From an uncultured Nioella sp. (GTDB lineage Bacteria > Pseudomonadota > Alphaproteobacteria > Rhodobacterales > Rhodobacteraceae): a stretch of 64,000 nucleotides of DNA. The DNA is taken from the NCBI GenBank assembly GCA_947495575.1, contig CANLZL010000002.1, forward strand, positions 620,001 to 684,000, written 5' to 3'. The position numbers and the translations under genes were made by a program. How positions within the stretch are numbered: the stretch's first letter is position 1; each line of letters begins with the position of its first letter. Shown here piece by piece: positions 43,639 through 52,796 of the stretch. The notes beneath the pieces are model-generated. The model made no database searches and was not told where the DNA came from. It was given only the letters and a program-made list of their open reading frames with translations.

Positions 43639-43672
43639 GGCTCTGGCGGATCGTTCCGCCAGAGCCCTTTTT
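43639..43672 (+). terminator. Strong stem-loop between binding protein and ATPase genes
   Basis: GGCTCTGGCGGA (43639-43650) and TCCGCCAGAGCC (43655-43666) form a perfect 12-bp stem with loop TCGT, followed by CTTTTTC. It is inside the operon, so partial termination may set a high binding-protein to ATPase ratio. Confidence 0.8.
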
Positions 43673-43695
43673 CTTTAAATTGAGGGGCGGGGTAC

Positions 43696-44745
43696 ATGTC
43701 GAAAGAGATTGCAATTGACGCACGGGGCGTCTGGAAAGTGTTCGGCGAAAAAGCCGATCAAGCATTGGCGGCGATCCACGCCGAAGGATTGAGCAAAAAA
43801 GAAGTTCTCAATCGGTTTGGCTGTGTGGTCGGTGTGGCCGATGCCAGCTTTGAGATTGAAAAGGGCGAACTGTTCTGCGTTATGGGCCTGTCCGGGTCGG
43901 GCAAATCCACATTGGTGCGTCACGTAAACCGCCTGTTGGAACCGACTGCTGGACAGATCTTGATCGGCGACGAAGACGTTATGGGCCTCAACGCAGAGCG
44001 CCTTCGCGAATTGCGAAACCACCGGGTTGCGATGGTGTTCCAAAATTTCGGGCTGATGCCGCACCGCACGGTACGCGACAATGTCGCCATGCCGCTGGAA
44101 ATCCGCGGCACTGGCAAGGCTCAACGATGGGCCGAGGCGGACCGTGTTCTGGAACTGGTGGAACTGACCGGTTGGGAAGATAAATACGCCCACGAGCTTT
44201 CGGGCGGGATGCAGCAGCGTGTGGGCCTTGCTCGCGCCATTGCCTCAGACCCGGAAATTCTGCTTATGGATGAACCCTTTTCGGCGCTTGACCCGCTGAT
44301 CCGCAAACAGTTGCAGGAGCAGTTCATGGCGCTCAGCCGTGAGTTGAACAAAACCACGATGTTCATCACGCATGACCTTGATGAGGCGATCCGTATCGGA
44401 CACCGCATCGCGATCATGAAGGACGGACGGATCGTTCAGATTGGCACGCCCGAGGACATCATCTTGAACCCGGCAGATGAGTATGTGTCTGACTTTGTGG
44501 CGGGCATTTCCAAGCTCAACATGGTTTTTGCCCATTCCGTCATGACTCCGGTCGACCGGTTCAAAGCCGATCACGGCGATTTGCCGAAAGACGCACAAGT
44601 GGCCCATCCGGAAATGGACCTTTCAGCGTTGATGGACCTTGCCGTCGAAGGCAGTGGGATCGTCAAGGTTGTGGCCGACGGATCAACTGTCGGGGTCATC
44701 AACCGAACCGGTCTAATCCGCGCCATCAAAGAAAATCAGGGATAA
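43696..44745 (+). CDS. Quaternary-amine ABC transporter ATP-binding protein (ProV/OpuAA type)
   Basis: The 349-residue ATPase has N-terminal extension ALAAIHAEGLSKKEVLNRFG, typical of glycine betaine ATPases. Walker A is GLSGSGKSTL, the Q-loop is VFQNFGLMPHRTVRDN, the signature is LSGGMQQRVGLARA, Walker B is ILLMDEPFSALD, and the switch His is in FITHDLDEA. The C-terminal region from about residue 285 is a short CBS-like regulatory tail (GSGIVKVVADGSTVGVINRT), as in ProV. GAGGGGCGGGG precedes the ATG. Confidence 0.93.
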   Translation: MSKEIAIDARGVWKVFGEKADQALAAIHAEGLSKKEVLNRFGCVVGVADASFEIEKGELFCVMGLSGSGKSTLVRHVNRLLEPTAGQILIGDEDVMGLNAERLRELRNHRVAMVFQNFGLMPHRTVRDNVAMPLEIRGTGKAQRWAEADRVLELVELTGWEDKYAHELSGGMQQRVGLARAIASDPEILLMDEPFSALDPLIRKQLQEQFMALSRELNKTTMFITHDLDEAIRIGHRIAIMKDGRIVQIGTPEDIILNPADEYVSDFVAGISKLNMVFAHSVMTPVDRFKADHGDLPKDAQVAHPEMDLSALMDLAVEGSGIVKVVADGSTVGVINRTGLIRAIKENQG

Positions 44746-44757
44746 GGGGGCAGAGAC

Positions 44758-46260
44758 ATGTCAGATAATCACGCAACAGAACGCCTTAACCCGCTGATCG
44801 ACGAATTCGTCGGCCAAAACCAATCCTATTACCGCGGTGTTTTCGGCACCATGCTTCTGGCGCCGGGCTACAAATTCACGCTCAATTGGGCCGCTGCCCT
44901 TTTGGGTCCCGTCTGGTATGGCGCACGTGGCCTTTGGTCTTGGTTCCTCGGCATGTTGCTGTTGGAAACAGTCGCCTTCATCCTAATTGGGATGGGCCTG
45001 TTTGGCGATCTCGGCGCAAGCTCGCGCGAGAGGGCCGTCAGCATTCAATCCACTTTGGACCTGCGTTATCAGCAAATTGAAGTTGCCGAACAAAACGGTG
45101 CTTCGTCACTGGAGTCTCTTCAACGCGCCGCAGAAGCCCTTGAAGGAGCGCTGGCCGATGCTCAGGCAGCAGCAACCGCTGCGGACGCAACAGGTTTGCG
45201 CTTCATTTTCGCCGGTCTGGTCATTTTGGCCGGTTTCAAACTCGTGACAGCAGCATTGGCAAACTGGAACCTGGAAAAACAGTTTGCGCGATGGCGTTCG
45301 GATCGAGATGTGGCCAACGGTTGGTCGATGAGCAGAATGTTGATTGCCGCGGGGGCATTTGCCTTCACGGTAATCGTTTCGACCATCCAGTTTGCTCAGC
45401 CTGAGGCTATTGGCGTATTGGGAGAATTCCCGACAGACGGCAATTGGCGTATCCTTGTTGGTGACTGGATCCAAGCCGGGTTTGACTGGCTGCGCACGTC
45501 CGGGCGCGGTGTCTTTGACGGCATCACATGGTTCATGCGGACCCTGCTGGACTGGATCGAAGTTGTTCTTGTCGACAGCCCATGGCCGGTTGTGGCCTTC
45601 GTGATCTGCATGTTGGCCTATCTGTCAGCCGGACCGCGTGTTGCAATCTTTACCGGCGTCGCCCTTGCCTATCTGGGCCTGCTCAGCTTCTGGGAAAAGG
45701 CTATGACCACGGTTGCCCTTCTGGGCGCTGCGGCGATGATCTCGATCGTTGTCGGTATCCCGCTCGGCATTTACTGCGCGCGGCGGCCCAAGGCCTATGC
45801 CATCGTGCGGCCCATTCTGGATTTCATGCAGTCGATGCCCAGCTTCGTTTACCTGATCCCGGTTGTGGCCTTTATCGGATCGGGCAAGCCCGCGGGCGTG
45901 GTCGCAACCATGATCTTTGGCTCACCCCCGGTTATTCGCTTTACCGTTCTTGGCCTGCAACAGGTACCAGAAACGGTTCGCGAAGCGGCCTTGGCATTCG
46001 GGGCAACCCCCCGATACCTCCTTTGGCGGGTCGATCTGCCATTGGCGGCGCGCACTATTATGGCAGGCGTCAACCAAACCATCCTCCTCTCCCTGGCCAT
46101 GGTTGTTGTGGCGTCGCTGATTGGTGCGCAAGGTTTGGGTGAGGATGTTCTGGAGGCCCTGCAATTTGCGGCCGCCGGTCAGGGCATCCTTGCCGGCCTC
46201 GCCATCCTGTTCTGTGCTTTGATCCTTGACCGGATCGTTGCCGGGAAAGGTAAAAGCTAA
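44758..46260 (+). CDS. Quaternary-amine ABC transporter permease with long N-terminal extension
   Basis: A 500-residue permease. Residues about 290-495 are a normal BPD-type permease (LGAAAMISIVVGIPLGIYCA, DFMQSMPSFVYLIPVVAFIG, and the EAA-loop EAALAFGATPRYLLWRVDLP). The N-terminal 200 residues are extra: LAPGYKFTLNWAAALLGPVW resembles a DUF2628-like segment, and a coiled-coil stretch of Gln/Ala-rich heptads follows (LQRAAEALEGALADAQAA). The extension may anchor the complex or sense osmotic state (inference). It starts 12 bases after the ATPase stop and is followed by a terminator. Confidence 0.88.
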   Translation: MSDNHATERLNPLIDEFVGQNQSYYRGVFGTMLLAPGYKFTLNWAAALLGPVWYGARGLWSWFLGMLLLETVAFILIGMGLFGDLGASSRERAVSIQSTLDLRYQQIEVAEQNGASSLESLQRAAEALEGALADAQAAATAADATGLRFIFAGLVILAGFKLVTAALANWNLEKQFARWRSDRDVANGWSMSRMLIAAGAFAFTVIVSTIQFAQPEAIGVLGEFPTDGNWRILVGDWIQAGFDWLRTSGRGVFDGITWFMRTLLDWIEVVLVDSPWPVVAFVICMLAYLSAGPRVAIFTGVALAYLGLLSFWEKAMTTVALLGAAAMISIVVGIPLGIYCARRPKAYAIVRPILDFMQSMPSFVYLIPVVAFIGSGKPAGVVATMIFGSPPVIRFTVLGLQQVPETVREAALAFGATPRYLLWRVDLPLAARTIMAGVNQTILLSLAMVVVASLIGAQGLGEDVLEALQFAAAGQGILAGLAILFCALILDRIVAGKGKS

Positions 46261-46285
46261 ACAGCAGACCATCTAAGACAATTGA

Positions 46286-46316
46286 GGGCGCGGTTTCTAT
46301 GAAGCCGCGCCCTTTT
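46286..46316 (+). terminator. Rho-independent terminator after the ABC transporter operon
   Basis: GGGCGCGG (46286-46293) and CCGCGCCC (46305-46312) form a perfect 8-bp stem, with TTC/GAA extending it across a mismatch, and TTTT follows at 46313-46316. It separates the transporter from the Rieske-glutamate synthase gene. Confidence 0.75.
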
Positions 46317-46452
46317 GCTGTTTCGCGCAGCGGTACCGAAAGGAACGGTGTGCAGAATGATCACGAAATCGTCAGTTTCTTTGTAAGCTAAGCCAACGCA
46401 ACACTGTGATCCTAACCCGCTGCACTGCCCTGCTGAAAAATGGAGCCAATCG

Positions 46453-48063
46453 ATGACGCCAGTTGAAATTGCCCGCTTCGACGAGATTGCTGATCGCAAA
46501 CCGGCCTATGCGCTGGTTGGCGAAGTTGATTTGGTCGTAGTTAAATTCGACGACGATATTTCAGTCTTTTATGGGCGCTGCCTGCATCGTGGTGCCTTGA
46601 TGGCGGATGGGTTTGTCAGCGGCAATAACCTGATGTGCGGTGTGCACTATTGGGACTATCGCCTTGATAGCGGCGTGTCGGAATATGCAAATGATGAGGC
46701 ACTACCTAAGTTCAAATCATGGGTCGAAGACGGCGCCATCCTTGTAGACGAGGATGAGATCAACGCGTGGGCGAAAGACAATCCGCAGCCCTATAAACGC
46801 GATCAATACCTGGGCCTTTACGCCGACCCCAGCCACGGAACCGAGGAAGAGCCCTATAACGGTCTGATCCAGCGTTACGCAAAATCCGGCCTGACCAAAA
46901 CAGGCCATCACGGGACGGTTGAATCGATGGGCGTCCCACGCGCACAGCTGCCTGATTGGGATGACATCCAGCTGCTGACCGCGCAATTGGCCAAGCCTCC
47001 TTTGCTGGATGATGATCCGGTTGGAACTGAGGTGATCATCGGCCCCAATGCGCAAAGACCGCTGCGGCTTGAGATTCCCTTGTTTGTCTCAGACATGAGC
47101 TTCGGGGCATTGTCTGAACCCGCCAAGGTCGCGTTAGCGACGGGCGCGGAAATGGCCGGAACTGGCATTTGTTCCGGAGAGGGCGGGATGCTGCCGGAAG
47201 AACAACAAGCCAACAGTCGCTATTTCTACGAATTGGCCTCAGGCCGGTTCGGCTTCTCGTGGGACAAACTGGCAAAGGTGCAGGCCTTTCACTTCAAAGG
47301 GGGCCAAGGGGCCAAAACCGGTACAGGCGGGCATTTGCCCGGCAACAAGGTAAAGGGCAAGATCGCCGAGGTCCGAGGATTGGAGCCCGGCACCGCTGCC
47401 GTCTCCCCTCCCCGCTTTCCCGATTGGACGGAAGTGGCCCAAATCAAAGAATTTGCCGATGAAGTGCGGGATCGCACTGGCGGCATCCCCATCGGTTACA
47501 AACTGTCTGCCCAGCATATCGAGAAAGATATCGACGCAGCGCTGGAAGTTGGCGTGGATTACATCATCCTTGATGGCCGTGGTGGCGGCACCGGGGCTGC
47601 GCCGATTATCTTCCGTGACAATATCTCGGTCCCGACCATCCCGGCATTGGCCCGCGCGCGGCGGCATCTGGACGTATCCGGACGTGGCGATATCAGTCTG
47701 GTGATTACCGGCGGCCTCAGAAAGCCCGCCGATTTCATCAAGGCGATGGCGCTTGGGGCTGATGCCGTTGCGGTATCGAATTCGGCGATGCAAGCCATCG
47801 GCTGCCTTGCTATGCGCGCCTGCCACACAAACAACTGCCCAGTCGGAATTGCGACCCAAAAGGAAAACCTGATTCAGCGTCTCAAGGTTGAACAATCAGC
47901 CCAGCAATTGGCCAATTTCTTCTCAGCCTCGGTCGAGTTGATGCAGGTGATGGCGCGGGCTTGCGGCCACGATCACCTATCCAAGTTTAATGCTGAGGAC
48001 CTCACAACTTGGAAGAAAGAGATGTCCGAGCTGTCCGGCATTTCCTTCGGCGGCCTAGGATAG
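46453..48063 (+). CDS. Rieske domain - FMN-binding glutamate synthase family protein
   Basis: The 536-residue fusion has an N-terminal Rieske [2Fe-2S] domain with ligands CLH (Cys43, His45) and CGVH (Cys62, His65). It then has a glutamate-synthase alpha-subunit-like FMN barrel (LFVSDMSFGALSEPAKVALA, GEGGMLPEEQQANSRYF, AFHFKGGQGAKTGTGGHLPG, LDGRGGGTGAAPI) and the [3Fe-4S] cluster motif ACHTNNCPVGIAT near the end. The glutaminase domain is absent, so glutamine-dependent GOGAT activity is unlikely. N-methylglutamate-synthase-type chemistry on methylated amines or an oxidoreductase role is inferred from the neighbouring demethylase and betaine importer. It is behind its own promoter after the terminator. 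Confidence 0.85.
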   Translation: MTPVEIARFDEIADRKPAYALVGEVDLVVVKFDDDISVFYGRCLHRGALMADGFVSGNNLMCGVHYWDYRLDSGVSEYANDEALPKFKSWVEDGAILVDEDEINAWAKDNPQPYKRDQYLGLYADPSHGTEEEPYNGLIQRYAKSGLTKTGHHGTVESMGVPRAQLPDWDDIQLLTAQLAKPPLLDDDPVGTEVIIGPNAQRPLRLEIPLFVSDMSFGALSEPAKVALATGAEMAGTGICSGEGGMLPEEQQANSRYFYELASGRFGFSWDKLAKVQAFHFKGGQGAKTGTGGHLPGNKVKGKIAEVRGLEPGTAAVSPPRFPDWTEVAQIKEFADEVRDRTGGIPIGYKLSAQHIEKDIDAALEVGVDYIILDGRGGGTGAAPIIFRDNISVPTIPALARARRHLDVSGRGDISLVITGGLRKPADFIKAMALGADAVAVSNSAMQAIGCLAMRACHTNNCPVGIATQKENLIQRLKVEQSAQQLANFFSASVELMQVMARACGHDHLSKFNAEDLTTWKKEMSELSGISFGGLG

Positions 48064-48102
48064 ACGCAACGTTCCAAGGGAAAAACCTTGCATCGCCCCC
48101 CT

Positions 48103-48112
48103 TTGTAGATAA
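48103..48112. promoter_or_regulatory. Second BioR-like box (TTGTAGATAA)
   Basis: It matches the BioR consensus TTATMKATAA with one mismatch (third base). It lies 42 bases upstream of the perfect box, so cooperative binding is possible. Confidence 0.5.
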
Positions 48113-48144
48113 AAAGAAGGGACGAAAGAGAAGTGCCCGAGAAA

Positions 48145-48154
48145 TTATCTATAA
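48145..48154. promoter_or_regulatory. BioR operator (TTATCTATAA) upstream of bioB
   Basis: An exact match to the known alphaproteobacterial BioR consensus TTATMKATAA. It ends 14 bases before the bioB ATG, so bound BioR would overlap the promoter or transcription start. The bioR gene is at the far end of the same cluster. Confidence 0.92.
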
Positions 48155-48168
48155 AATAGGATACCCCC

Positions 48169-49149
48169 ATGAAGGACATGATTTCAGACCTCCGCACGGA
48201 TTGGACCCGCGAAGAGGCCGAAGCGATCTATAACGCCCCCTTCATGGACCTGCTTTATCGCGCGCAAACCGTGCATCGGGAATATTTCGACCCCAACCAA
48301 GTGCAACGCTCGAAGCTCCTCTCGATCAAGACCGGCGGCTGCGCCGAGGATTGCGCTTATTGCAGCCAGTCGGCGCGCAATGGCAGCCAACTGCCCGCAG
48401 CCAAGCTGATCGAGGTGGAACGCGTGATTTCCGAGGCCAAAAAGGCCAAAGAAGGCGGCGCGACCCGTTATTGCATGGGCGCGGCATGGCGATCGCCAAA
48501 GGATCGCGACATGGCCACGCTGGAGGCGATGGTCCAAGGCGTCAAAGATCTGGGCATGGAAACCTGCATGACGCTTGGCATGCTGGATGATGATCAGGTC
48601 TTCCGGCTGAAGGATGCCGGCCTTGACTATTACAACCACAATATCGACACGTCCGAGCGCTATTATTCCGAGATCATCTCGACCCGCACTTTTGCCGACC
48701 GCATCGACACGCTGAACCGCGTGCGCGAGGCCGGGATCAAGGTATGCTCGGGCGGCATTGTCGGCATGGGCGAAAAACAGATGGACCGCATCGACATGCT
48801 GCTGGCCCTAGCAACGCTTGAAGAACATCCAGATTCCGTGCCGGTTAACATGTTGATCCCAATGGACGACACGCCACTGGCCAATGTGCAAAAGCTTGAT
48901 CCGATCGAGTTTGTCCGAACTGTTGCGCTGGCGCGCATCCTGATGCCGAAGAGCCATGTGCGCCTGTCGGCGGGCCGTACTGATATGTCGGATGAGCTGC
49001 AGGCGATGTGTTTCTTTGCCGGGGCCAACTCAATCTTTGTCGGTGACACTTTGTTGACCGCTGACAACCCGGAAGAAGACGCCGATACCGCGCTCTTCGC
49101 AAAACTCGGCCTCACCGCCATGGCCGCAGGCTCGCACGGCACGAAATGA
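48169..49149 (+). CDS. bioB: Biotin synthase
   Basis: Radical-SAM enzyme of 326 residues that inserts sulfur into dethiobiotin. The radical-SAM cluster is CAEDCAYC in [20 protein letters not shown]. BioB hallmarks [25 protein letters not shown] and GGIVGMGE follow, as does [20 protein letters not shown], which contains the conserved Arg ligand of the auxiliary [2Fe-2S] cluster. It is the first gene of the bioBFDAGC operon, under a BioR box. The stop overlaps the bioF start (ATGA). Confidence 0.98.
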   Translation: MKDMISDLRTDWTREEAEAIYNAPFMDLLYRAQTVHREYFDPNQVQRSKLLSIKTGGCAEDCAYCSQSARNGSQLPAAKLIEVERVISEAKKAKEGGATRYCMGAAWRSPKDRDMATLEAMVQGVKDLGMETCMTLGMLDDDQVFRLKDAGLDYYNHNIDTSERYYSEIISTRTFADRIDTLNRVREAGIKVCSGGIVGMGEKQMDRIDMLLALATLEEHPDSVPVNMLIPMDDTPLANVQKLDPIEFVRTVALARILMPKSHVRLSAGRTDMSDELQAMCFFAGANSIFVGDTLLTADNPEEDADTALFAKLGLTAMAAGSHGTK

Positions 49150-50276
49150 GCCTGTTGGGCCGTCATGAAAACGCTTTGGCCGCACTGCAAGCACGCGGCC
49201 GCTATCGTGCGCTATCCCCGCGCGCAGGGCACGATTTCGCGTCGAATGACTATTTGGGGCTCGCCGGATCAGATCTTTTGGCAACGGCAGCCCTGCGCGC
49301 CTTGTCCCAGGGCGTTCCGGTTGGCGCTGGAGGCTCTCGTTTATTGCGTGGCAATGACGATGCACATTCTCGGCTGGAGCGGTTTGCAGCCACGTTTTTC
49401 GGCACCGAGGCTGCACTTTTCATGGGTGGTGGTTTTCAGGCCAATACCGCGATTTTCTCTACCCTTCCCGGCCATGAAGACCTCGTGCTTTATGACGCGC
49501 GCATCCATGCGAGCGCCCATGACGGTATGCGCCTGGGCCGCGCCAAAACGCAGAGCTTTGCCCATAACGACATTGCTGCTGCGCGGCAGGCTGCTGCCAA
49601 TTGGTCTGGGGGCGGTCGGATTTGGATCGCTATCGAAAGCCTTTATTCTATGGATGGCAACTTTGCGCCTGTGGCGGAATTTGTTGCTCTTGCCGAAGAA
49701 CTGGACGCGATGCTGGTCATTGACGAGGCGCATGCCACCGGCGTTCTGGGTGATCACGGCCGTGGTTTAAGCCATGCCTTTGCCGGCACCCCGCGTGTGC
49801 TGGCACTACACACTTGCGGAAAGGGTCTTGGGGTGTCTGGCGCATTGATCACCGGCGCCTCTACACTGATCGAGACCCTGATCAACAAGGCCCGCAGCTT
49901 TATCTTTGCCACTGCGCCCTCGCCCCTGAATGCAGCGTTGGTTGAAGCCGCGTTACGCGAGTTGCAGGCCAGCTCCGCGCGTCAGGACACCCTCGCGTCA
50001 CTTGTCGCTCATGCTCATTCTGAGGCTGCCCGGCTTTGTGGTCTGAGCGGCTTCGAAAGCCAGATCATGCCCGTGATAATTGGCGCGGATAAGCCCACCA
50101 TGGCCCTCGCCAATCGACTACAAAATGCTGGATATGACATCCGTGGTATCCGACCGCCGACGGTGCCGCGCCACACCTCGCGGTTGCGCATTTCCATTAC
50201 GCTGAATGTTACTTCAAAAACTGTCACGCAAGCCTTCGAAGACCTCGCACGCGAGATGGAAAGAGAGGCGGCATGA
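49146..50276 (+). CDS. bioF: 8-amino-7-oxononanoate synthase
   Basis: PLP-dependent enzyme of 376 residues condensing pimeloyl-ACP (or CoA) with alanine. Motifs are [52 protein letters not shown], and the Lys of [14 protein letters not shown]. The order and context distinguish it from Kbl. It is translationally coupled to bioB and bioD by ATGA overlaps. Confidence 0.95.
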   Translation: MSLLGRHENALAALQARGRYRALSPRAGHDFASNDYLGLAGSDLLATAALRALSQGVPVGAGGSRLLRGNDDAHSRLERFAATFFGTEAALFMGGGFQANTAIFSTLPGHEDLVLYDARIHASAHDGMRLGRAKTQSFAHNDIAAARQAAANWSGGGRIWIAIESLYSMDGNFAPVAEFVALAEELDAMLVIDEAHATGVLGDHGRGLSHAFAGTPRVLALHTCGKGLGVSGALITGASTLIETLINKARSFIFATAPSPLNAALVEAALRELQASSARQDTLASLVAHAHSEAARLCGLSGFESQIMPVIIGADKPTMALANRLQNAGYDIRGIRPPTVPRHTSRLRISITLNVTSKTVTQAFEDLAREMEREAA

Positions 50277-50893
50277 GCGCGCTTATCGTTGCGGGCACCG
50301 ATACAGGCATCGGCAAAACCATTTTTGCCGCCGGGCTGACCCAGGCGCTGAACGGCACCTATTGGAAGCCAGTTCAATCGGGCCGTGAGGAAGAAACCGA
50401 CAGCCAGATCGTCGTGCGCCTGTCTGGCCGTCCGGTCTTGCCCGAGGGGTGTATTTTCGACCTTCCCGCCAGCCCGCACCTATCGGCCGAGGCCGAGGGC
50501 GCTGTCATCGACCCGGACACACTGACCCTGCCTGAAATTGACGGTCCATTGGTTGTCGAAGGTGCCGGTGGCCTTATGGTGCCACTCAACCGCGAGATGC
50601 TTTATGTTGAGCTGTTTGCCCGGTGGCACGCGCCGGTCCTGTTGGTGGCCCGCACCCAGCTTGGCACGATCAATCACAGCCTTCTGTCGATTGCAGCTCT
50701 GCGCGCGCATGGATGCCCGATCCTTGGGATAGGCTTTGTCGGCGACGCGGAACCCGAGGTTGAAAAGACGATTTGCGACTTTGGCGACGTGCCGCATCTA
50801 GGTCGCCTGCCCCGCATCGATCCACTGGCACCTGAGACATTGAAAGGCGCTTTTGCCACCATCGACCTGAACACAATCAAGGTGGCGCTATGA
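50273..50893 (+). CDS. bioD: Dethiobiotin synthetase
   Basis: ATP-dependent carboxylase of 206 residues closing the ureido ring of dethiobiotin. The P-loop is IVAGTDTGIGKTIFAAGL, then YWKPVQSG, and VEGAGGLMVPLN carries the Mg/ATP-binding Glu and Gly loop typical of BioD. It starts with an ATGA overlap after bioF and overlaps bioA by four bases. Confidence 0.96.
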   Translation: MSALIVAGTDTGIGKTIFAAGLTQALNGTYWKPVQSGREEETDSQIVVRLSGRPVLPEGCIFDLPASPHLSAEAEGAVIDPDTLTLPEIDGPLVVEGAGGLMVPLNREMLYVELFARWHAPVLLVARTQLGTINHSLLSIAALRAHGCPILGIGFVGDAEPEVEKTICDFGDVPHLGRLPRIDPLAPETLKGAFATIDLNTIKVAL

Positions 50894-52173
50894 CTCCTCT
50901 AGAATTCGATCAGGCCCATCTGTGGCACCCCTACACCAATGTCGTGAAGCCAGGACCGACTTTTCTGGTAAAGGAAGCCGAGGGCGCGACGATCACGCTG
51001 GACGACGGCACGCAACTCATCGACGCCATGTCCTCTTGGTGGTGTATGCTGCATGGCCATCGCAACCCCAAGATCACCCGAGCCATCCACGACCAGCTAG
51101 ACCGCCTGCCGCATGTGATGTTCGGCGGCTTGACCCACGAACCGGCAATTGAACTGGGGCAACGGTTGTTGGCGATGACCCCGGACAGTCTCACGCGGAT
51201 CTTCTATTGCGACAGCGGTTCTGTTGCCGTTGAGGTCGCGATGAAGATGGCGGTGCAATACCAGCACGGTCAAGGTTGTCCCGGGCGTTCCAAATTCCTC
51301 ACAATCCGCTCTGGCTATCACGGCGACACATGGAAAGCGATGAGTGTTTGCGACCCGGACACGGGCATGCACCACCTCTTCCAAGGCGCTGTTTCCGTTC
51401 AACATTTCCTAGCTCGACCACCCATCCGAATGGGACAAGACTGGCCCGATGATCCAACCCGGAATGGCTTGGCCGAATTGGAACAGGTACTACGTGACCA
51501 TGCAGATGAGATTGCAGGGTTTATTCTGGAACCCGTCGTCCAAGGCACGGGCGGGATGTATTTCTTTCACCCCGAATATCTGAATCAAGCGCGCAGGATT
51601 TGCGACGAATATGGTGTGCTGTTGATCTTTGACGAGATCGCCACCGGATTCGGGCGAACCGGAAAACTATTTGCGACCAGCCACTTGTCAGTTGAACCTG
51701 ACATCATTTGCCTCGGTAAAGCGCTAACCGGCGGGCATATCAGCTTTGCAACAACCATGACCAACGACCGCGTGGCCGAAGGCATTGGCCATGCTGAGCC
51801 TGGGATCTTCATGCATGGGCCGACCTATATGGCAAACCCGCTGGCATGTGCCGCGGCCTCAGCCTCGCTTGAGATCTTGTCAGACGGTGATTGGGAAGCT
51901 CAAACCTCGGCGATCGCAAGACAGATGCAGGTCGAATTGGCCCCCGCCCGCGACTATCCCGGTGTTCGCGATGTTCGGGTTCTGGGCGCGATTGGCGTGA
52001 TCGAGATGGACCACCGCGTTAGTGCGGACGCGGCCCATGCCCGCGCGAAAGACCTTGGGGTTTATCTGCGCCCCTTTGGCCACAACATCTATACCATGCC
52101 GCCATTCATCTGCGCGCCGGACGAAATTTCAAAGATATGCAGCGGAATGCTAACACTTGCGGGGGAACTGTGA
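50890..52173 (+). CDS. bioA: Adenosylmethionine-8-amino-7-oxononanoate aminotransferase
   Basis: Class III PLP aminotransferase of 427 residues converting KAPA to DAPA using SAM as amino donor. BioA hallmarks are HLWHPYTNV, MSSWWCMLHGHRNPKI, YCDSGSVAVEVAMKMAVQYQ, LIFDEIATGFGRTGKLFA, LGKALTGGHISFATTM (PLP Lys), and HGPTYMANPLACAAASASLE. The stop overlaps the next ATG by one base. Confidence 0.97.
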   Translation: MTPLEFDQAHLWHPYTNVVKPGPTFLVKEAEGATITLDDGTQLIDAMSSWWCMLHGHRNPKITRAIHDQLDRLPHVMFGGLTHEPAIELGQRLLAMTPDSLTRIFYCDSGSVAVEVAMKMAVQYQHGQGCPGRSKFLTIRSGYHGDTWKAMSVCDPDTGMHHLFQGAVSVQHFLARPPIRMGQDWPDDPTRNGLAELEQVLRDHADEIAGFILEPVVQGTGGMYFFHPEYLNQARRICDEYGVLLIFDEIATGFGRTGKLFATSHLSVEPDIICLGKALTGGHISFATTMTNDRVAEGIGHAEPGIFMHGPTYMANPLACAAASASLEILSDGDWEAQTSAIARQMQVELAPARDYPGVRDVRVLGAIGVIEMDHRVSADAAHARAKDLGVYLRPFGHNIYTMPPFICAPDEISKICSGMLTLAGEL

Positions 52174-52796
52174 TGCAGGTCCGCTGGCTTAAGAAATCTG
52201 GTGCGGAAGACGTCATTGTCGTCTTCGGGGGATGGGCTTTGGGCGACCACCCGTATCAGGATCTGGCTGGCTCATGTGACGTTTTGTTGGTTGATGATTA
52301 CCGTGATCTCGATGCGGAGCTGCCATCATTGGATCGTTACCGGACGCGGTCACTTGTCGCTTTTTCCCTTGGCGTCGCAGGCTATGGTCACTGGTGCATC
52401 GGCCGCACCGATCCGTTCGCACGCAAAGTGGCCGTTAACGGAAGCCTCACCCCGGTTCACCCGTCAACTGGCATTCCGCCACGCGTTTTTGAACTGACCC
52501 GAAGAACCTTAAATGCCGATAGTTTTCAGACATTTGTGACACGTTGCTACGGCACCCGCCAGGCCGATTTTGCGATAGAATGCGACGCGCGAAAAGACGA
52601 GCTGGCCCAGATTGCAGCGCGCGGTGAAGCGCCTGAAGTCACCTTTGATCGGATTTGGATTGGCCGCAATGACAAGATATTCGCGCCCGCCAATCTCAAC
52701 CGCGCGTGGCAATCACAACAGGCGGTCGTCCGTGAAATCGACGCGCCGCATGTTGCCTTTGCCAAGTGGTCAAATTGGCAGGAGGTTTTGGCATGA
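52173..52796 (+). CDS. bioG: Pimeloyl-ACP methyl ester esterase-like protein BioG (DUF452)
   Basis: The 207-residue DUF452 protein opens MQVRWLKKSGAEDVIVVFGG, with SLVAFSLGVAGYG carrying the likely nucleophile Ser, and AVNGSLTPVHPSTGIPPRVF and HVAFAKWSNWQEVL with the His. BioG replaces BioH by cleaving the methyl ester from pimeloyl-ACP. GGGGGAA precedes the ATG at 52173. It lies between bioA and bioC, which strongly supports the call. Confidence 0.9.
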   Translation: MQVRWLKKSGAEDVIVVFGGWALGDHPYQDLAGSCDVLLVDDYRDLDAELPSLDRYRTRSLVAFSLGVAGYGHWCIGRTDPFARKVAVNGSLTPVHPSTGIPPRVFELTRRTLNADSFQTFVTRCYGTRQADFAIECDARKDELAQIAARGEAPEVTFDRIWIGRNDKIFAPANLNRAWQSQQAVVREIDAPHVAFAKWSNWQEVLA

